Part shown: positions 46,395-57,612 of the stretch, one piece after another
Layout: each line of letters begins with the position of its first letter
Position numbering within the stretch: the stretch's first letter is position 1
NCBI GenBank assembly: GCA_016508695.1
Contig: VNKQ01000016.1
Span: forward strand, 1 to 64,000
DNA length: 64,000 nt
DNA from: Hyphodiscus hymeniophilus
Taxonomy: Eukaryota; Ascomycota; Leotiomycetes; Helotiales; Hyphodiscaceae
Direction: 5' to 3'
Notes under the pieces: generated by a model
What the model saw: only the letters and a program-made list of their open reading frames with translations
Told to the model about the DNA's origin: nothing
Database searches by the model: none
Program-made: the position numbers and the translations under genes

Positions 46395-47094
46395 CTATTT
46401 GGGTGCTGGTCTTAGGAAGCATGTAACTTGAAAGTCCTCGCCGGGAATTGTGAAGGGCTCTAGGGGCTGAAACCCATGCTTGGCATAGACCGCCCTGCCT
46501 TGGTCACTTGCCTCGACATAAGCCTCAACTCCATCTCGGTCCGCAAGATTGGTACCCCAACCAACCAACATAGAACCAACGCCTCGTCTTTGATACGCGG
46601 GAATGGTACCCAGCATATCAAGATCTATGGAACATGTCAAGAGCATTCTTCGGATCTCTTTCATCGTACTCACAATAATGTTGCCTTTCCTCCAGGGACT
46701 TCCTCCGCTCAAGCATCAAGTGCCCAAAGAAACGCTCGCAGAGCTCTTTGTTGCTGTCCTGTGCCCATGGAGGGAAGCGACTCTCAAAGTCAGGTTTCTG
46801 TCCATCCACAGGCACGAACCATTTCGCATACCCCACTATCTTGCCTTTCCCGTCGTTCGCCGCAAGATCTGTGACTTTCAGGTACTTAGCAGCGGGCCGA
46901 TTGAGCATATCGAATGTATTTGCGTCGTCCCACCATTGCTGAACTGCCGGTATCTGGGGAAACATTTTTTTTAAGAATTTTTCTGGAAAACATTCGTACC
47001 AGATATCCGAAATGTCGCGAGCATCATTGGGCGTCGCAAAGTCGAGCTTCAGCTCGGGTTCATGAGAGAACGAGGTCATTGATGTAGTTGCCAT
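46395..47094 (-). CDS. GNAT family N-acetyltransferase
   Basis: Exons 46674-47094 and 46395-46624 with a 49-bp intron; 216 residues. The splice joins RQHY-Y-LDMLGTIPAYQRRGVGSMLV, which is GNAT motif A with the acetyl-CoA pyrophosphate-binding RRGVGS loop. Motif B follows as VEASDQGRAVYAKHGF. The N-terminal half (ATPNDARDISDIWYECF, GKIVGYAKW) fits fungal GNATs of about 210-230 residues that acetylate small amines or toxins. Cytosolic; substrate unknown. CACGTG lies 102 bp upstream of the ATG. It is divergent from the Zn2Cys6 gene at 47965. Confidence 0.9.
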
Positions 47095-47964
47095 GATCTT
47101 TTATTAAAGTATCATTGAAAATGGAGAGAAAAAGAGAGAAGGCGATGGCGTTCAAAGGCAATACGAAATCCTGACTGCGCTACCAGCTTACCATGCACGT
47201 GCCCGATGCTACCTACCTTACCTATATATGTGTCCTTAATGCAAGCATGCGCTCTTGATCACTTAAGAAGTCGGATTATGGAATACCTGAGCGATTGAAT
47301 ACCTGCAGGACCCAGACGTTCTATGGTGTACTCGAACGATGCCAGAAAACAAGATGTGCTGTTTTCAAGCGAATCAATACTTGGTAAGCTAACCGTACTT
47401 TTCTGGTGGTTGTATGGAAATAATTAGGTAAGGTGCCTGCCTCCCAAAAAGGACGGCCCGCTTTCCAACTCTTGCAGCTGTGCTGAGATTACATTTATAA
47501 CACAGTAGTTGTACTACCGCAGTATGCAAAATAAAGCCCTCTTCACGGTTATCTTGTAACCCGGACCCTTGAGTCCGCTTTTATTTGTTTTCATCATGTA
47601 GTGCGAGAAAACGAAGTCTATGAGAATCCGAATGGCTTGAGATACAATCTACCAATTAAGGACTACATTCATTCCGTCCAATGATGGCCGGAATGATTTA
47701 CCCAAAAAGGCAAGTGGGGTAATATTGCCACTGAGATTCTCCATGTAGCAAAACTTTCCGCTTGCAAACATTGCCTAACAAAACACAAAAGCTCACTGCC
47801 TCAGCTTGGGTGAGAGTCCTTTCTACGATTGACAAATACGACGAAGAGTATGTTTTAGATGCTGCGATAATAGGCAGCGTCTTGAAACTCAGCCTACAAC
47901 CTGGCATCTTGGTTCTGGTAGTAGAACCGTCGGAGTGTTGTCCCGGATTGAGGGATTCGAATCT
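47095..47964. promoter_or_regulatory. Divergent promoter, GNAT and Zn2Cys6 regulator
   Basis: 870 bp shared by two diverging genes. CACGTG at 47196-47201 sits on the GNAT side. Two longer frames at 47698-48096 (-) and 47762-48031 (+) are shadows across the regulator's first exons. Confidence 0.4.
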
Positions 47965-49940
47965 ATGCCTTTGTCCAAATACAGACACGCATGGTAAATG
48001 CTCCTGGCTTTTCTCGATAAGCTGTAATTGATAGCTGCTATAGTAGTGAATGCCAAAGCCGGCATTTGAAGTGTATGTTCGAGCTTCAAAGTTCATTGTC
48101 TCCTGCTGAAATCAGCTAGGTGATCTTACGAAACCTTGCAGACCATGTACGGAAGAGGGAAGAAACTGCGTAGAGCAATCGAAGTATCGATTTAGACACG
48201 AGTTGAACCCGAGTGTTGTCACCAGGCCGAAGCGAGGCCGTTTCCGTGACTTTCAGACGGGCCAGCCGTGGTCAAAAGTCCCGAAAAAATGTTAGTCAGT
48301 AACGTCAAGATAGCTTCAGGTCATGCTAACAGATCTTCCAGTACAATTTCAAAATTTTGACTCTACAGCGGAGCTGCAGCTAGAAGATGTGCAGCTCCTC
48401 GGAAGTCCTGGTGTAGATGAGGGAGATAGCGAAATAGACACGAACCGCCAAGCATATTCACCAACAATAGCACCCGAGAACAAATTCCCTGCAGATGATT
48501 CTCGGGCAAATGATTACTCTTTTGACCGCACTGGGCCTTTATGGCCTCTTCGTTCAAGGGATGAAGCCTTCTTGCTGCAATACTTCTCTACCGACTTGGC
48601 ATTATGGGTATGTTCTCCTTGCTCAAAAAGCCAGAGCCCGAACGTCGATCCATAGAATGCATCTATCTAACGGTATCATAACGTTGTTAGTTCGACTACT
48701 GCGTAAAGGACAATCCTTTCGCCACTATTGTCATCCCAGCAGCCGCAACATCCCCCACGCTTCTAAATGCCATCCTCGCAGTCTCAGCTAGACATCTCAG
48801 CGTCACGCAAGGTTTCGATCGTTACGCAGCTGATAAATATCAACATGAATGCCTCAAAACTCTCATTCCGGCACTTGAGAACCCGGAGGCTTTACTAGAC
48901 GACAAATTGTTCGCAGCGACTGTCATCTTAAGATTCTTTAATGAAATGACTGGTAATCGATCCCAAATCCCTAGGGCCCTAAACTGCCCCCTAGAGCATT
49001 TCTGACACCTTCATGCAGAACCTATCGATGAGCCCAGTCCGTCACAACATGTAATCGGCTCACACCTATTGATAGAGGCTCGTGAGCGAGCTTGCGCTCA
49101 AGTTTCAGAATCATGTGGCACTTCATCCCTTCGATCTGCGACATTCAACATCGAGCTACGCCAAGAGATCCACATCGCCTTTATGACAAATCGACCCCTG
49201 CCCACATGTCTCGTCAACTACGGTGACATCGACCGCACCCTAGAACCGACCGACGACTGGATGTGGACTTATCGAATCATAGCTCACACAGCGGACACAT
49301 TGAACTACTGCAATGGCTCCGGGCCAAAAACACCATCCCACTGGGAAGAACTATGGCAATATTTGGAGACTTGGGAAAAAGCTCTACCATCCAGTTTCAA
49401 CCCAATTTTCGAGGAAGAAGCTGATCCCAGTACCGGAAGGATATTTCCAGATATATGGCTGGCTAATGATTGTCACGGTAAGTGACGAGTTTCCAACTCA
49501 AGATGTTAAACTTGGACTAATTTTTCAGCTGCGGGCCATCACTATGTAGCGATGTGTCGCATATTGCTACTTGCACACGATCCTTCGATCCCACTTCTTG
49601 GGCCAGACCGCACTGCTGCGTTGAAAGCGATGGACCAGCAGATCAAAGAGTTAACTCTTAAGATATGTGGAGTTGCGTGCTCGAATAGACAACATGTACC
49701 AATCATGTTCACTGCTGGGGTGTCTATCGCGATGTGTAAGCTTCGTCTTTCGCTTTCTTCGACCGGCCTAGCTGACAGCAGATTCCAGGCGGAGAGCGAT
49801 TCACAAAAAGGGAAGAGCAGGAAGCACTTCTACGGATTATGGATTACGCGGAAGCGCATATCGTTTGGCCGTGTATGAGAGCAGCAGATCGTTTGAAGAT
49901 TTCTTGGGGGAATAAGGATGGTTCTGGTAAATTCTCGTAG
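47965..49940 (+). CDS. Zn2Cys6 transcription factor with C-terminal fungal regulatory domain
   Basis: Eight exons: 47965-47993, 48044-48072, 48120-48290, 48333-48607, 48691-48952, 49019-49477, 49529-49735, 49789-49940; introns of 42-83 bp; 527 residues. Exons 1 and 2 are 29 nt each and easily missed: they spell MPLSKYRHAC|SECQSRHLKC|DLTKPCRPCTEEGRNC, a perfect C-x2-C-x6-C-x5-C-x2-C-x6-C cluster, with introns inside the first and third Cys codons. A basic linker follows (RPKRGRFRDF). The C-terminal part (FDRTGPLWPLRSRDEAFLLQYFSTDLALW, FDYCVKDNPF, LAVSARHLS, CLKTLIPAL) is the PF11951-type regulatory domain shared with ARCA-like factors. It is a nuclear regulator. It lies between the GNAT and a DHA2 exporter, both candidate targets. 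Confidence 0.9.
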
Positions 49941-50373
49941 GTGTAGAAAGCTGGATCACGATTGGATAGCAAACGACAACTGAGGACGATACCACCCTTT
50001 TTGCAACTAAGGAAGCTGAAGTAATCTTGGGGGAGAGTAGCTCCGTCTGGTATGGTTATCTCGAAGAAACCAAATCAATTTATGAAGTACTTCACGAGCT
50101 CTAAAAGTTCTGAAAACGGTAACCAGCTTGCTGCGTAGGAAGACGGGAAAATAGCAGCAGTGATGAGTGAAACACTCAAGGATCACAGGAGATAAAAACA
50201 CAATTTTGACACAAATACTGGCCTTAAATTAGCAAGATGAGTGAAATAGGATAAACAACTCGTTCCGGGTTGAAATAAGTATAATAAAGAGTGATTACCT
50301 CTTCACAAGCTAACGAAGAAGTAAAATCCTTAATCTTAAACTGTACGACTGCAGAGATCAAGATATATCTGAT
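49941..50373. other. Convergent 3' regions
   Basis: 433 bp between the stop codons of the regulator and the DHA2 exporter. AT-rich in its second half; no gene. Confidence 0.4.
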
Positions 50374-52174
50374 CTAATTATCTGCTTCCTTGTTACGTTC
50401 CATATCAATACTTTCGTCTAAGTCTGATGACTCGGTCAACCACTTTCGCAGAGGCAAGTTTTCTGATGCGAGGCAAGCTATAAATGCAACTCCCGAGAAC
50501 GTCGCAACAACAATCCACACCACCGAGATCGTGCTTGCCATTATCGCTCTATACAGATCCTGCACATGCACAGGATATTTTCCAATAATATCTGCAGTCT
50601 GTTCGGCCTCCCTACTCGAAATGATAAACTTTGGTGGAATAAATCCCTCTAATGCGTGCTTCTCCACCTCCACAGCCCATCGATTCTGAAACACGGCATC
50701 TCCAATGGCTACTCCAAAAGATTGTCCTAAGCTTGTAAAGAATGACACTATGGCTGTGGCAATTGTCACGTCGCCCACTTCCTGTGCCGCTTGGACGGCC
50801 ATCAGCCGACCAGGGAAAAGGATTCCGCCGCCAATTCCAGCAATGATCTGGAATCCGGCTTGTTCTGCAATGCTTGAGAAAACGTCTAGTCTGGACATGA
50901 GTGCGAAGCCGATAGTGAGGCACGCGGCACCCAGGGTATTTATCCATTTAAAGGAGCCAAGAAGAGTCATTGCTACGCCGCCAAGAGCCGCTGAGAAGGT
51001 CACCATCACCAAGGCAGGAAGAGACGCAACGGCTGAGCCAATGAGCGAGTGGCGCTTACTCACCACGAACTGGACTTGTATCAGTATATGGAATCTTCAG
51101 ATTTCCGGAGGACAGAGAGGTTTACGTAGAGAGTGATGAAATATGCATACGCCCATAGCACCAAGGCCTGGCACCAAGTCGTTAGATATCCCAAAGAGGC
51201 GGTTCGGCGTTGGAATATCCGTGGCGGGATCAAGGGGGCACTTGCTACAAAGCCTTCATACAGCATCGTCATTCCAATTCCAAAACTACCAATGATCAGA
51301 GATGAAAGGATTTTTGCAGACGACCAAGTGTAGAGGACGCCTCCGCTTGTCACTCCATATAGCACACCAATTAAGGAACCGGTGAGGATGATCATGCCCA
51401 TCCAGTCGAAAGCCTTAACCTTTTCGAGAGAAAACTTATTTTGCGTCTTCGAGTGGAGGAAAAAGTATATTGCCAGTGATGTTGGAATACAAACTGGGAG
51501 ATTAATATAGAATATCCTAGAAGCTTTAAGTCAGTTACTTCTCAGGAAGGAGACGGGGTTCGTTACCATCTCCAAGTCGTCTGCTCCGAAACTGCACCAC
51601 CGATCAACGCGCCAGAACATAGTCCAAAAGCACCAGCCAGTGATACCAGACCTAAGTATACGGCACGCTTTTCCAGGGGAACAAGGTCAGCGGTAATGAC
51701 GTTGACCATGACATTGATGCCCGATGAGCCCAGTCCCTGGAACTGACTTGCGAATTGTTATTTAGCTGAATTCTCATCTTTCATTCAATTTTTTCAGACT
51801 CTGAGCTCATTGGATTGGACGTGAACAGCAAATGAGGTTCGACTTACAACTCTCGCAGCCACGAGCCAAGGCATACTCTGTGCCGTGGCACAAAGCAAGC
51901 TGGCAAGTGTAAATATTCCCAGCCCTGTCATCAAACAGCTCTTATGGCTGAAGATATCTGCAAATCCGCCATAAATAGGCTGGGCAATTGTTTGTGAGAA
52001 CAGAAACCCCGAGCCGCACCAGTATGCTTCATTACTTGTTGCATGGAGTGAAGCCGCAATTGCGGGAAGAGAAGCTGCGACAATGATGGTGTCAACAGTT
52101 GCGATAAACACGCACATACAGAGACAGAAGAATGTCACATAGAAAGTGATCTGCGGCTTCTTTTGAAAGAGCAT
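50374..52174 (-). CDS. MFS transporter, DHA2 type (14 TM, TRI12-like)
   Basis: Exons 51848-52174, 51567-51742, 51126-51516, 50374-51069; introns of 105, 50 and 56 bp; 529 residues. The start region CVFIATVDTIIVAASLPAI is the D1 motif of DHA2 exporters. Splices restore VAARV-FQGLGSSGINV, TTWRW-IFYINLP and FITLY-FVVSKRHS. Further motifs are GGFADIFSHKS (motif A-like), GAFGLCSGALIGGAV (motif C) and GGGILFPGRLMAVQAA. About 14 TM segments. Members export mycotoxins, drugs or siderophores. The C-terminus is acidic (SSDLDESIDMERN). Closest to a Zn2Cys6 regulator on one side and a CFA-synthase-like gene on the other, from which it diverges across about 1.16 kb. Confidence 0.88.
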
Positions 52175-53338
52175 TTTATCAAGATCGAGAATGCGGTACT
52201 ATTCTGCTCATGATGTGGCGTTAGTTGGGGAGAAGAAGTTCGATATTTCATGGCACTTTCGGTAAGATCGCCAAGGTTGCCATGTTGACTGTCACCTGTC
52301 AATGTCCACACTCAGCTTACTGTAACAATAGACTGGACTATTAGTTATCGATTATATGTTTGTAAATTGCAAGGTTCCTACCCAAAGAAGGGGCTTGGGC
52401 CGGTCGGGAACGTGCACGCTAATTTCGGCGAATCTTCAATCTCATCTCAACCTTCTTATTATTAATCAACAACAGCGTTCCTACTGTACTACACCCTACT
52501 AAACCCTACTAGCCTCTATTTAGCATTACCAGCTTTGACCATTCGTTACCTTTCCTACATTCTTTGTCTTTATTTGCGTACAAAATATGTAAAACCGTAT
52601 GTTTCAATATATACTTGCTTCTGGTACCCATATGCTTCCGTCTACCAAAGGTAACAGAACTTACGGAATCGACCTCCGTACAGTAGTGATAGCTAGCCGA
52701 AAACTAGTGCTTAGAAGATTCTGTCAGACTCGCATCCTTAATGTTTGAGACAAGCAGATGACGACTGGCAGAATCAGTCAGGGAACACCTAGAACGCCAC
52801 GGCTGACGCCGGGTACACGAAAGGCAGGTCTCTTGGTTAGTCAAGATAACATACGTTACGGCTATTTATTGGCAATAAATCCTGGACTGTGGGAAACCAC
52901 GAGCTGAGCTCCATACAGTGTCATGTCTATTAGTGCTTATAATGTTTTATGGGGATCTTTAGCGAGCCTACAGACCCATGACGGGAGTCATGTCCTTAGA
53001 AGGTCGGCTCGGAACGACGGTACAAGAGGCTAGTAAGCGAGCCTACGAAAGTGTTCGTAGAGTGAGGGAGATAGGAGATAAGACCAGGTGGGCACAGGAA
53101 TCTTCCTGCGGTCCTACCTCAATATCAACAATCGACGATAAGTGTTCATGTTTGAGGGAACATACGATCATGGGTGTACAGGAATCTTCCTACGGCGCCC
53201 CTTCTCCCTCCCACCTCAATATCAACTACTCCCAATTCTTTATTAGTGCTTTCAAGGGACGAGCCAAGTTGAGCCATATAAGAAAAGCAGAAGTGCCAGA
53301 TCCAGACCAATATTTTCACTCCTGTTCACTTTTCTAAT
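52175..53338. promoter_or_regulatory. Divergent region, DHA2 exporter and CFA-like gene
   Basis: About 1.16 kb. The sequence AGGAATCTTCCT followed by CACCTCAATATCAACA-type sequence occurs twice (about 53096-53132 and 53180-53228), a small direct duplication close to the CFA start. A 119-codon frame crossing it is not convincing. Confidence 0.4.
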
Positions 53339-54918
53339 ATGACCGAAAGCTGGATTCAGTCCTATACGCGGCAACTTGTCCTCAAGGTTTTGAGCCGAAT
53401 CCAATTCGGGCGATTGACATTAGTATCTGAATATCAAGGGGCCGTGACGCCAACAGCCGTTTTCGGACAGCAACATGTCAAAGTTATAGGTAAATGTGAT
53501 GAGGATGTTACAATTGTATTCAGGAGTCCCAATGCCTGGACGCGCATATGCCAGGCATTTGACTTGGTACGTTCACGTCGTGTAGAAATTCTGGTCGATT
53601 TTGACGGAAACTCTGCAGGGGTTTGCAGAAGCATACATGCTACAAGAAGTTGACTGCGGAGATCTCGTGGGTTTGTTTACTGTAAGTGTAACATAGCTTG
53701 GCTTTCTTGTGTGTATATTTGGTTTGGGAATCATGATTCATGAGCTGATATCAAGTGCAGCTTTACATCGCCAATCGAAGCTTGCTCGGTGCTTCGGGAA
53801 ATTTTATGTGGCACCTACTACCTCGAATTTCGCGCTGGATCTTCAATCCAGAAAATAATCTCACTCACGCTCGCATGAATGCGTCATTCCATTATGATAC
53901 TTCCAACGAGCTTTTTGCGTCCTTTCTTTCTCCGGACATGAATTACTCTAGTGCTCTGTGGTCAGCCGATCCCAACGAGTCCTTTGAGTCTGCACAGCAG
54001 CGCAAGATCCACAACATTCTCGAGAAGGCGCACATCTCGTCATCCGATCATGTTCTAGATATTGGCTGCGGCTGGGGATTCTTGGCAATAGAAGCGGTCA
54101 GGACCACTGGCTGTCGAGTAACGGGTATCACTTTATCGTCAGAGCAGAAAATGCTGGCAGAGAAGAAAATCAAGGCTGCTGGATTCGAAGATCGGATCAC
54201 TGTCATCTTATGCGACTACCGAGAGGCACCCCGTCCTGAGGAAGGATATGACCGCATTGTTTCGATAGAGATGCTAGAACATGTCGGTGACAAGTACATG
54301 GATGTCTACTTTCATTCCATGTCAAAACTACTGAAGCCTGTCGGTGGTATCATTGTCGTCCAAGGCATTACCAATATTAATCCAGTTCGTCTATAGCTCT
54401 CTACCTCAACAATTTGTATGTGGGTTAACGATGTTTTCGTTGTAGATCCATGACAATATGCCGGGCGTTGACACTTTTATCGATCGGTACATTTTCCCTG
54501 GAGGCTTCCTTCCGTCTATCTCAACCAGCTCGTCACATCAATTCATGCTGGAAGTAAAGGGTTGCTCGAGATAGAATCAGTGGAAAATATAGGACCGCAT
54601 TACGTCCGGACACTGCAGTGCTGGAGAGAGAACTTTGATAAGAATTGGGAGGCGACCAGAGTAACCTACGTGAAGGAACACAAGGATTCAACAGAGGCCG
54701 ATATCGAGGCCTTTCGCAGAAGATGGTTGGTAAGTTGAAAGACGACATTTATTCTGCTTTCCTGGTGATTCAAGACTCCCTGAAGTGAGCTGATTTATAT
54801 TTTGTAGTACTACTTCATGTACTGTGAAGCTGGCTTCCGGCAACGAATTCTGGGTGACTACGTAATTTCAGCAGTTCGAACCCCACAGACTGGTTTTCCT
54901 TCCAACGTCACTCACTAG
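53339..54918 (+). pseudogene. Cyclopropane-fatty-acyl-phospholipid synthase-like methyltransferase, apparent frameshift
   Basis: Exons 53339-53566, 53619-53681, 53761-54384, 54446-54729 and 54808-54918; introns of 52, 79, 61 and 78 bp. The protein has the CFA/mycolic-acid cyclopropane synthase layout: FHYDTSNELFASFLSPDMNYSSALW, SAM motif I VLDIGCGWGF, VTGITLSSEQ and SIEMLEHVG, then RYIFPGG and ENIGPHYVRTL.CWRENF. Such enzymes add a methylene or methyl group from SAM to a lipid double bond. Within exon 4 the frame changes between about 54515 and 54530, after GGFLPSIS and before LVTSI: a 1-base loss or 2-base gain. Without correction translation stops 17 residues on. All other exons and splice sites are intact, so the break is recent, or a sequencing error. 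A rescue intron ending at CAACCAG (54528) would delete the conserved RYIFPGG core. Confidence 0.8.
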
Positions 54919-55212
54919 GTCAATACTTGGAAGTCAAATTCCGGATGTCGGTAATGTGAACGCAGAACTACCCCAATCAGATCTCGTTTCCCAGCCAAAG
55001 CAATAATTCGACCACTAGCAAGTAGCCGCATGTCATTAATTCTATTTCTCTCCAGTTTCTTGGAGCCCTCATGACTGTACCTTCATGAGCCTTGAGTACT
55101 AGTTGGTCACCTCTTATTTCATTTGATAAGATCCTCACCGGGCAAAGCTCTCGAGGTTCGAGAAAGCCTAAACAGAATTCGTATATCAAAATACATGAAA
55201 CAGTCCTCTAGA

Positions 55213-56783
55213 TTACAACTGCGTCCCCAGCAAGCCCGCAATCCATACCAGTACTACAACCACCCACCCGATTCCCCTGTCACTAGCCCGCAAATCTTCC
55301 TCCATCACACGTCGACTATTTCCCAGCAACCACCTCTGCTCTTCAGTCATCCTTATCCTCAGCTTCTCATTCCGTGTAACAATCAAAACCCCAACCTCTA
55401 AATCCAACTCCTCGCTTCTCTTAGAATAGTTACTTGACCCGACAACCGTCAAACACTCCTTACCGGTGATCCAAAGTCCTTTGGCATGGTACGTCCATCC
55501 ATCTGCCTCTCCTGTGATGCCCTTTCGCCATTCTCGCATACTGATTTGAGAACCTTTGCCAGCAAGACCGACGACTTGAAGAAAACGTAGTGAGAGGAGC
55601 GTATATGCCGCGGGAAGGAAACCCGAAAGTCCGCTAGAATTGAAAAATCCATTAGCTTGTGGGGAAGCAGTTAGTATTATTCCTGACGAATTTGTATTGG
55701 TTACTAAAGAGATGAGCCCGGGCGTAGGGTTGAAATATCCGGATGTGAAGAGCCATGTTTTTGCTGAATTGGTAGTGCAAAGGTAGTATAGGAGAAGGTG
55801 CATCGTCGGGCCTTCGGTTGATTTATTTAATCCGAGTAGAGGGGTGAATTGTGCGAGTGGATAGATTTCTGTGTCTGTATTTGAACCATTTGGAGAAGTC
55901 TCTTTTATGGTCGACGAACACTGTCGGCGGATTAGAGGTTGCAATACACTGCTTGCTTTAGCGTGAAAACAACTTGATTCCTGGAGTGGTGTCGAATGCA
56001 AATTGGTCGACGGCCAGTACAAGCGATATTGATTATCGTCGTTGCTGTCTATCCTTGGAAGCAATAGATAGCTGAAGCGACATATAGTGTCGTGAATATC
56101 ATAAAAGTACTGCGTTAAGTCCGGCAACGAGAAAACGTAGTACCTGTCTTGACGATTGGTAAAGTAGTCACAGGAGAGGTTTGCCCTATATTTGGTTAAC
56201 ATCCAAATGCTAGTATTTCGAAAATTATCAATTTACCCCGAAATAATTAATTCATCATCGACTCCATAGAGTTTCATGTGCTGCACACCCATCCCTTCGT
56301 TCAAGCGTTCAGGTAACACCCACTTCCAAAATCCTCGAAGATTTGGTGTATGGTACATCCGAACTTCTACTCTTTCAGATCCAAACTCTCGCACTAAGGG
56401 TGCGAGAAGTGCTGCAGTTGACGGCCCTGGAGATTTTCGTGTTCCCCGCAGCCTATCTGTGAGAACAGAAACACTGAGTTTTGGGGACCCATGGAGAGCG
56501 TTACGGAGGATTGATATCTGTAGGGAAGAGTCAGATATTATACATCTAAAGCTCGAGAGGATGAACTGATGGAACGAAGACTCACTAGTTCGTGTTCTGT
56601 GTTTCCGATATAAAGCGTAGAAATGAAGACTCGACATTTTGCACCAGCTATTTTTTCGATCAGGGTTTTGTAGAATTCTGCGGGTTGCTGTAGGATCTGA
56701 ATTTTAGAACCATCCACAGCGAAGGAGGGTATAAAGGAGTCCAGTTCTCCTTTTAAAGCAGAAAATGAAGCGTCTGTAACCAT
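55213..56783 (-). CDS. PGS1: CDP-diacylglycerol-glycerol-3-phosphate 3-phosphatidyltransferase (PGP synthase)
   Basis: Exons 56586-56783, 56237-56517, 55213-56185; introns of 68 and 51 bp; 483 residues. A phospholipase-D superfamily protein with two HKD motifs: HMKLYGVDDE (about residue 146), followed across intron 2 by SG-ANLSCDYFTNRQDRYYVF, and YHAKGLWITGKE with VVGSSNYSKRSEELDLE near the end. The order and the FTNRQDRYY and RSxxLDLE segments are specific to eukaryotic PGS1. It makes phosphatidylglycerophosphate from CDP-DAG and glycerol-3-phosphate, the committed step to cardiolipin, in the mitochondrial inner membrane. No long presequence is visible from the ATG at 56783, so an upstream exon is possible. 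The C-terminus is a Val/Leu-rich hydrophobic segment. Confidence 0.9.
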
Positions 56784-57612
56784 TGGTCGTTCAGAAGAGG
56801 ATCTAGAATGTCACTTTTGTGAATTAGGTAGCAAAACTTGGAAATGCCATGGGTTTTGTAATGGCAGGTCAATTTTGTGAGGCCTCGCAGTTATGGGTTT
56901 TTTTTAACCATTTCGTCTAGATACACTTGCCTTAACAGAGGAACAATATAAACATTTGTTGAAGGAGTATGTTACCGATTCAAGGCAAGTGTTATTGTGA
57001 TAAGGAGAGCCACCTACTAGTGCTATCCGACGAGCTGCGAGCTGGGTACTTCACCGCTGTACCTCCGTAAGTTAGGCTACACATACGCAGTCTCGCGCCC
57101 ACCCTCCCCCCACCTTCACGTACGTAGCCCCCCCCTCCCTCATGCTATTTTTGTCGGTACACTCCAAAATCTCCATCATTCTAAGGTGTACATAGGCCAA
57201 TATTTGAGGGAGGGAAATCTTATCCCCCCCACTTATCAGCCGTATGTTACCAAAGTCCTTGTAAGCTTACATGATACGAGTATCGGGATTGTGAGTAATC
57301 AGCCTCAATGTCACCTGTCTCATCGGAGACCCACCCTCTTTCAATAAACTTCTTTCTCCACTCTCCACAAAGGTCGAGACATTGATAGAGATGAGCTGGA
57401 ATCAGCCTTCTAAGTTCCGAAAACCCTTGTGCAACTGGTCAGCTCACACGAGCAAGTGCTTACGACAATTTCTTGCTGAAATGATAGGCGCCTTCTCCCT
57501 TCATGGTGCTTGACTCCATACAGTAGTCCTTGTTGTCGCTCTATAGATAAAAGAAATCATTCGATTTTCGTTCCTATTGCTGACACTATCTTTTCACTTG
57601 ACACGCCTCACA
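56784..57612. promoter_or_regulatory. Divergent region between PGS1 and TLC-domain gene
   Basis: About 830 bp with homopolymer C tracts near 57107-57135 and 57226-57232. A small frame around 57510-57713 overlaps the next gene. No gene or operator recognised. Confidence 0.4.

Noticed and set aside
52978..53337. 119-codon plus-strand frame before the CFA-like gene
   Set aside because: Caused partly by a local direct duplication; no domain, and it occupies the promoter of the next gene.
54467..54528. Intron that would rescue the CFA-like frame
   Set aside because: Donor GTTGAC with acceptor CAACCAG keeps phase but would delete the conserved RYIFPGG core, so a frameshift is more likely.
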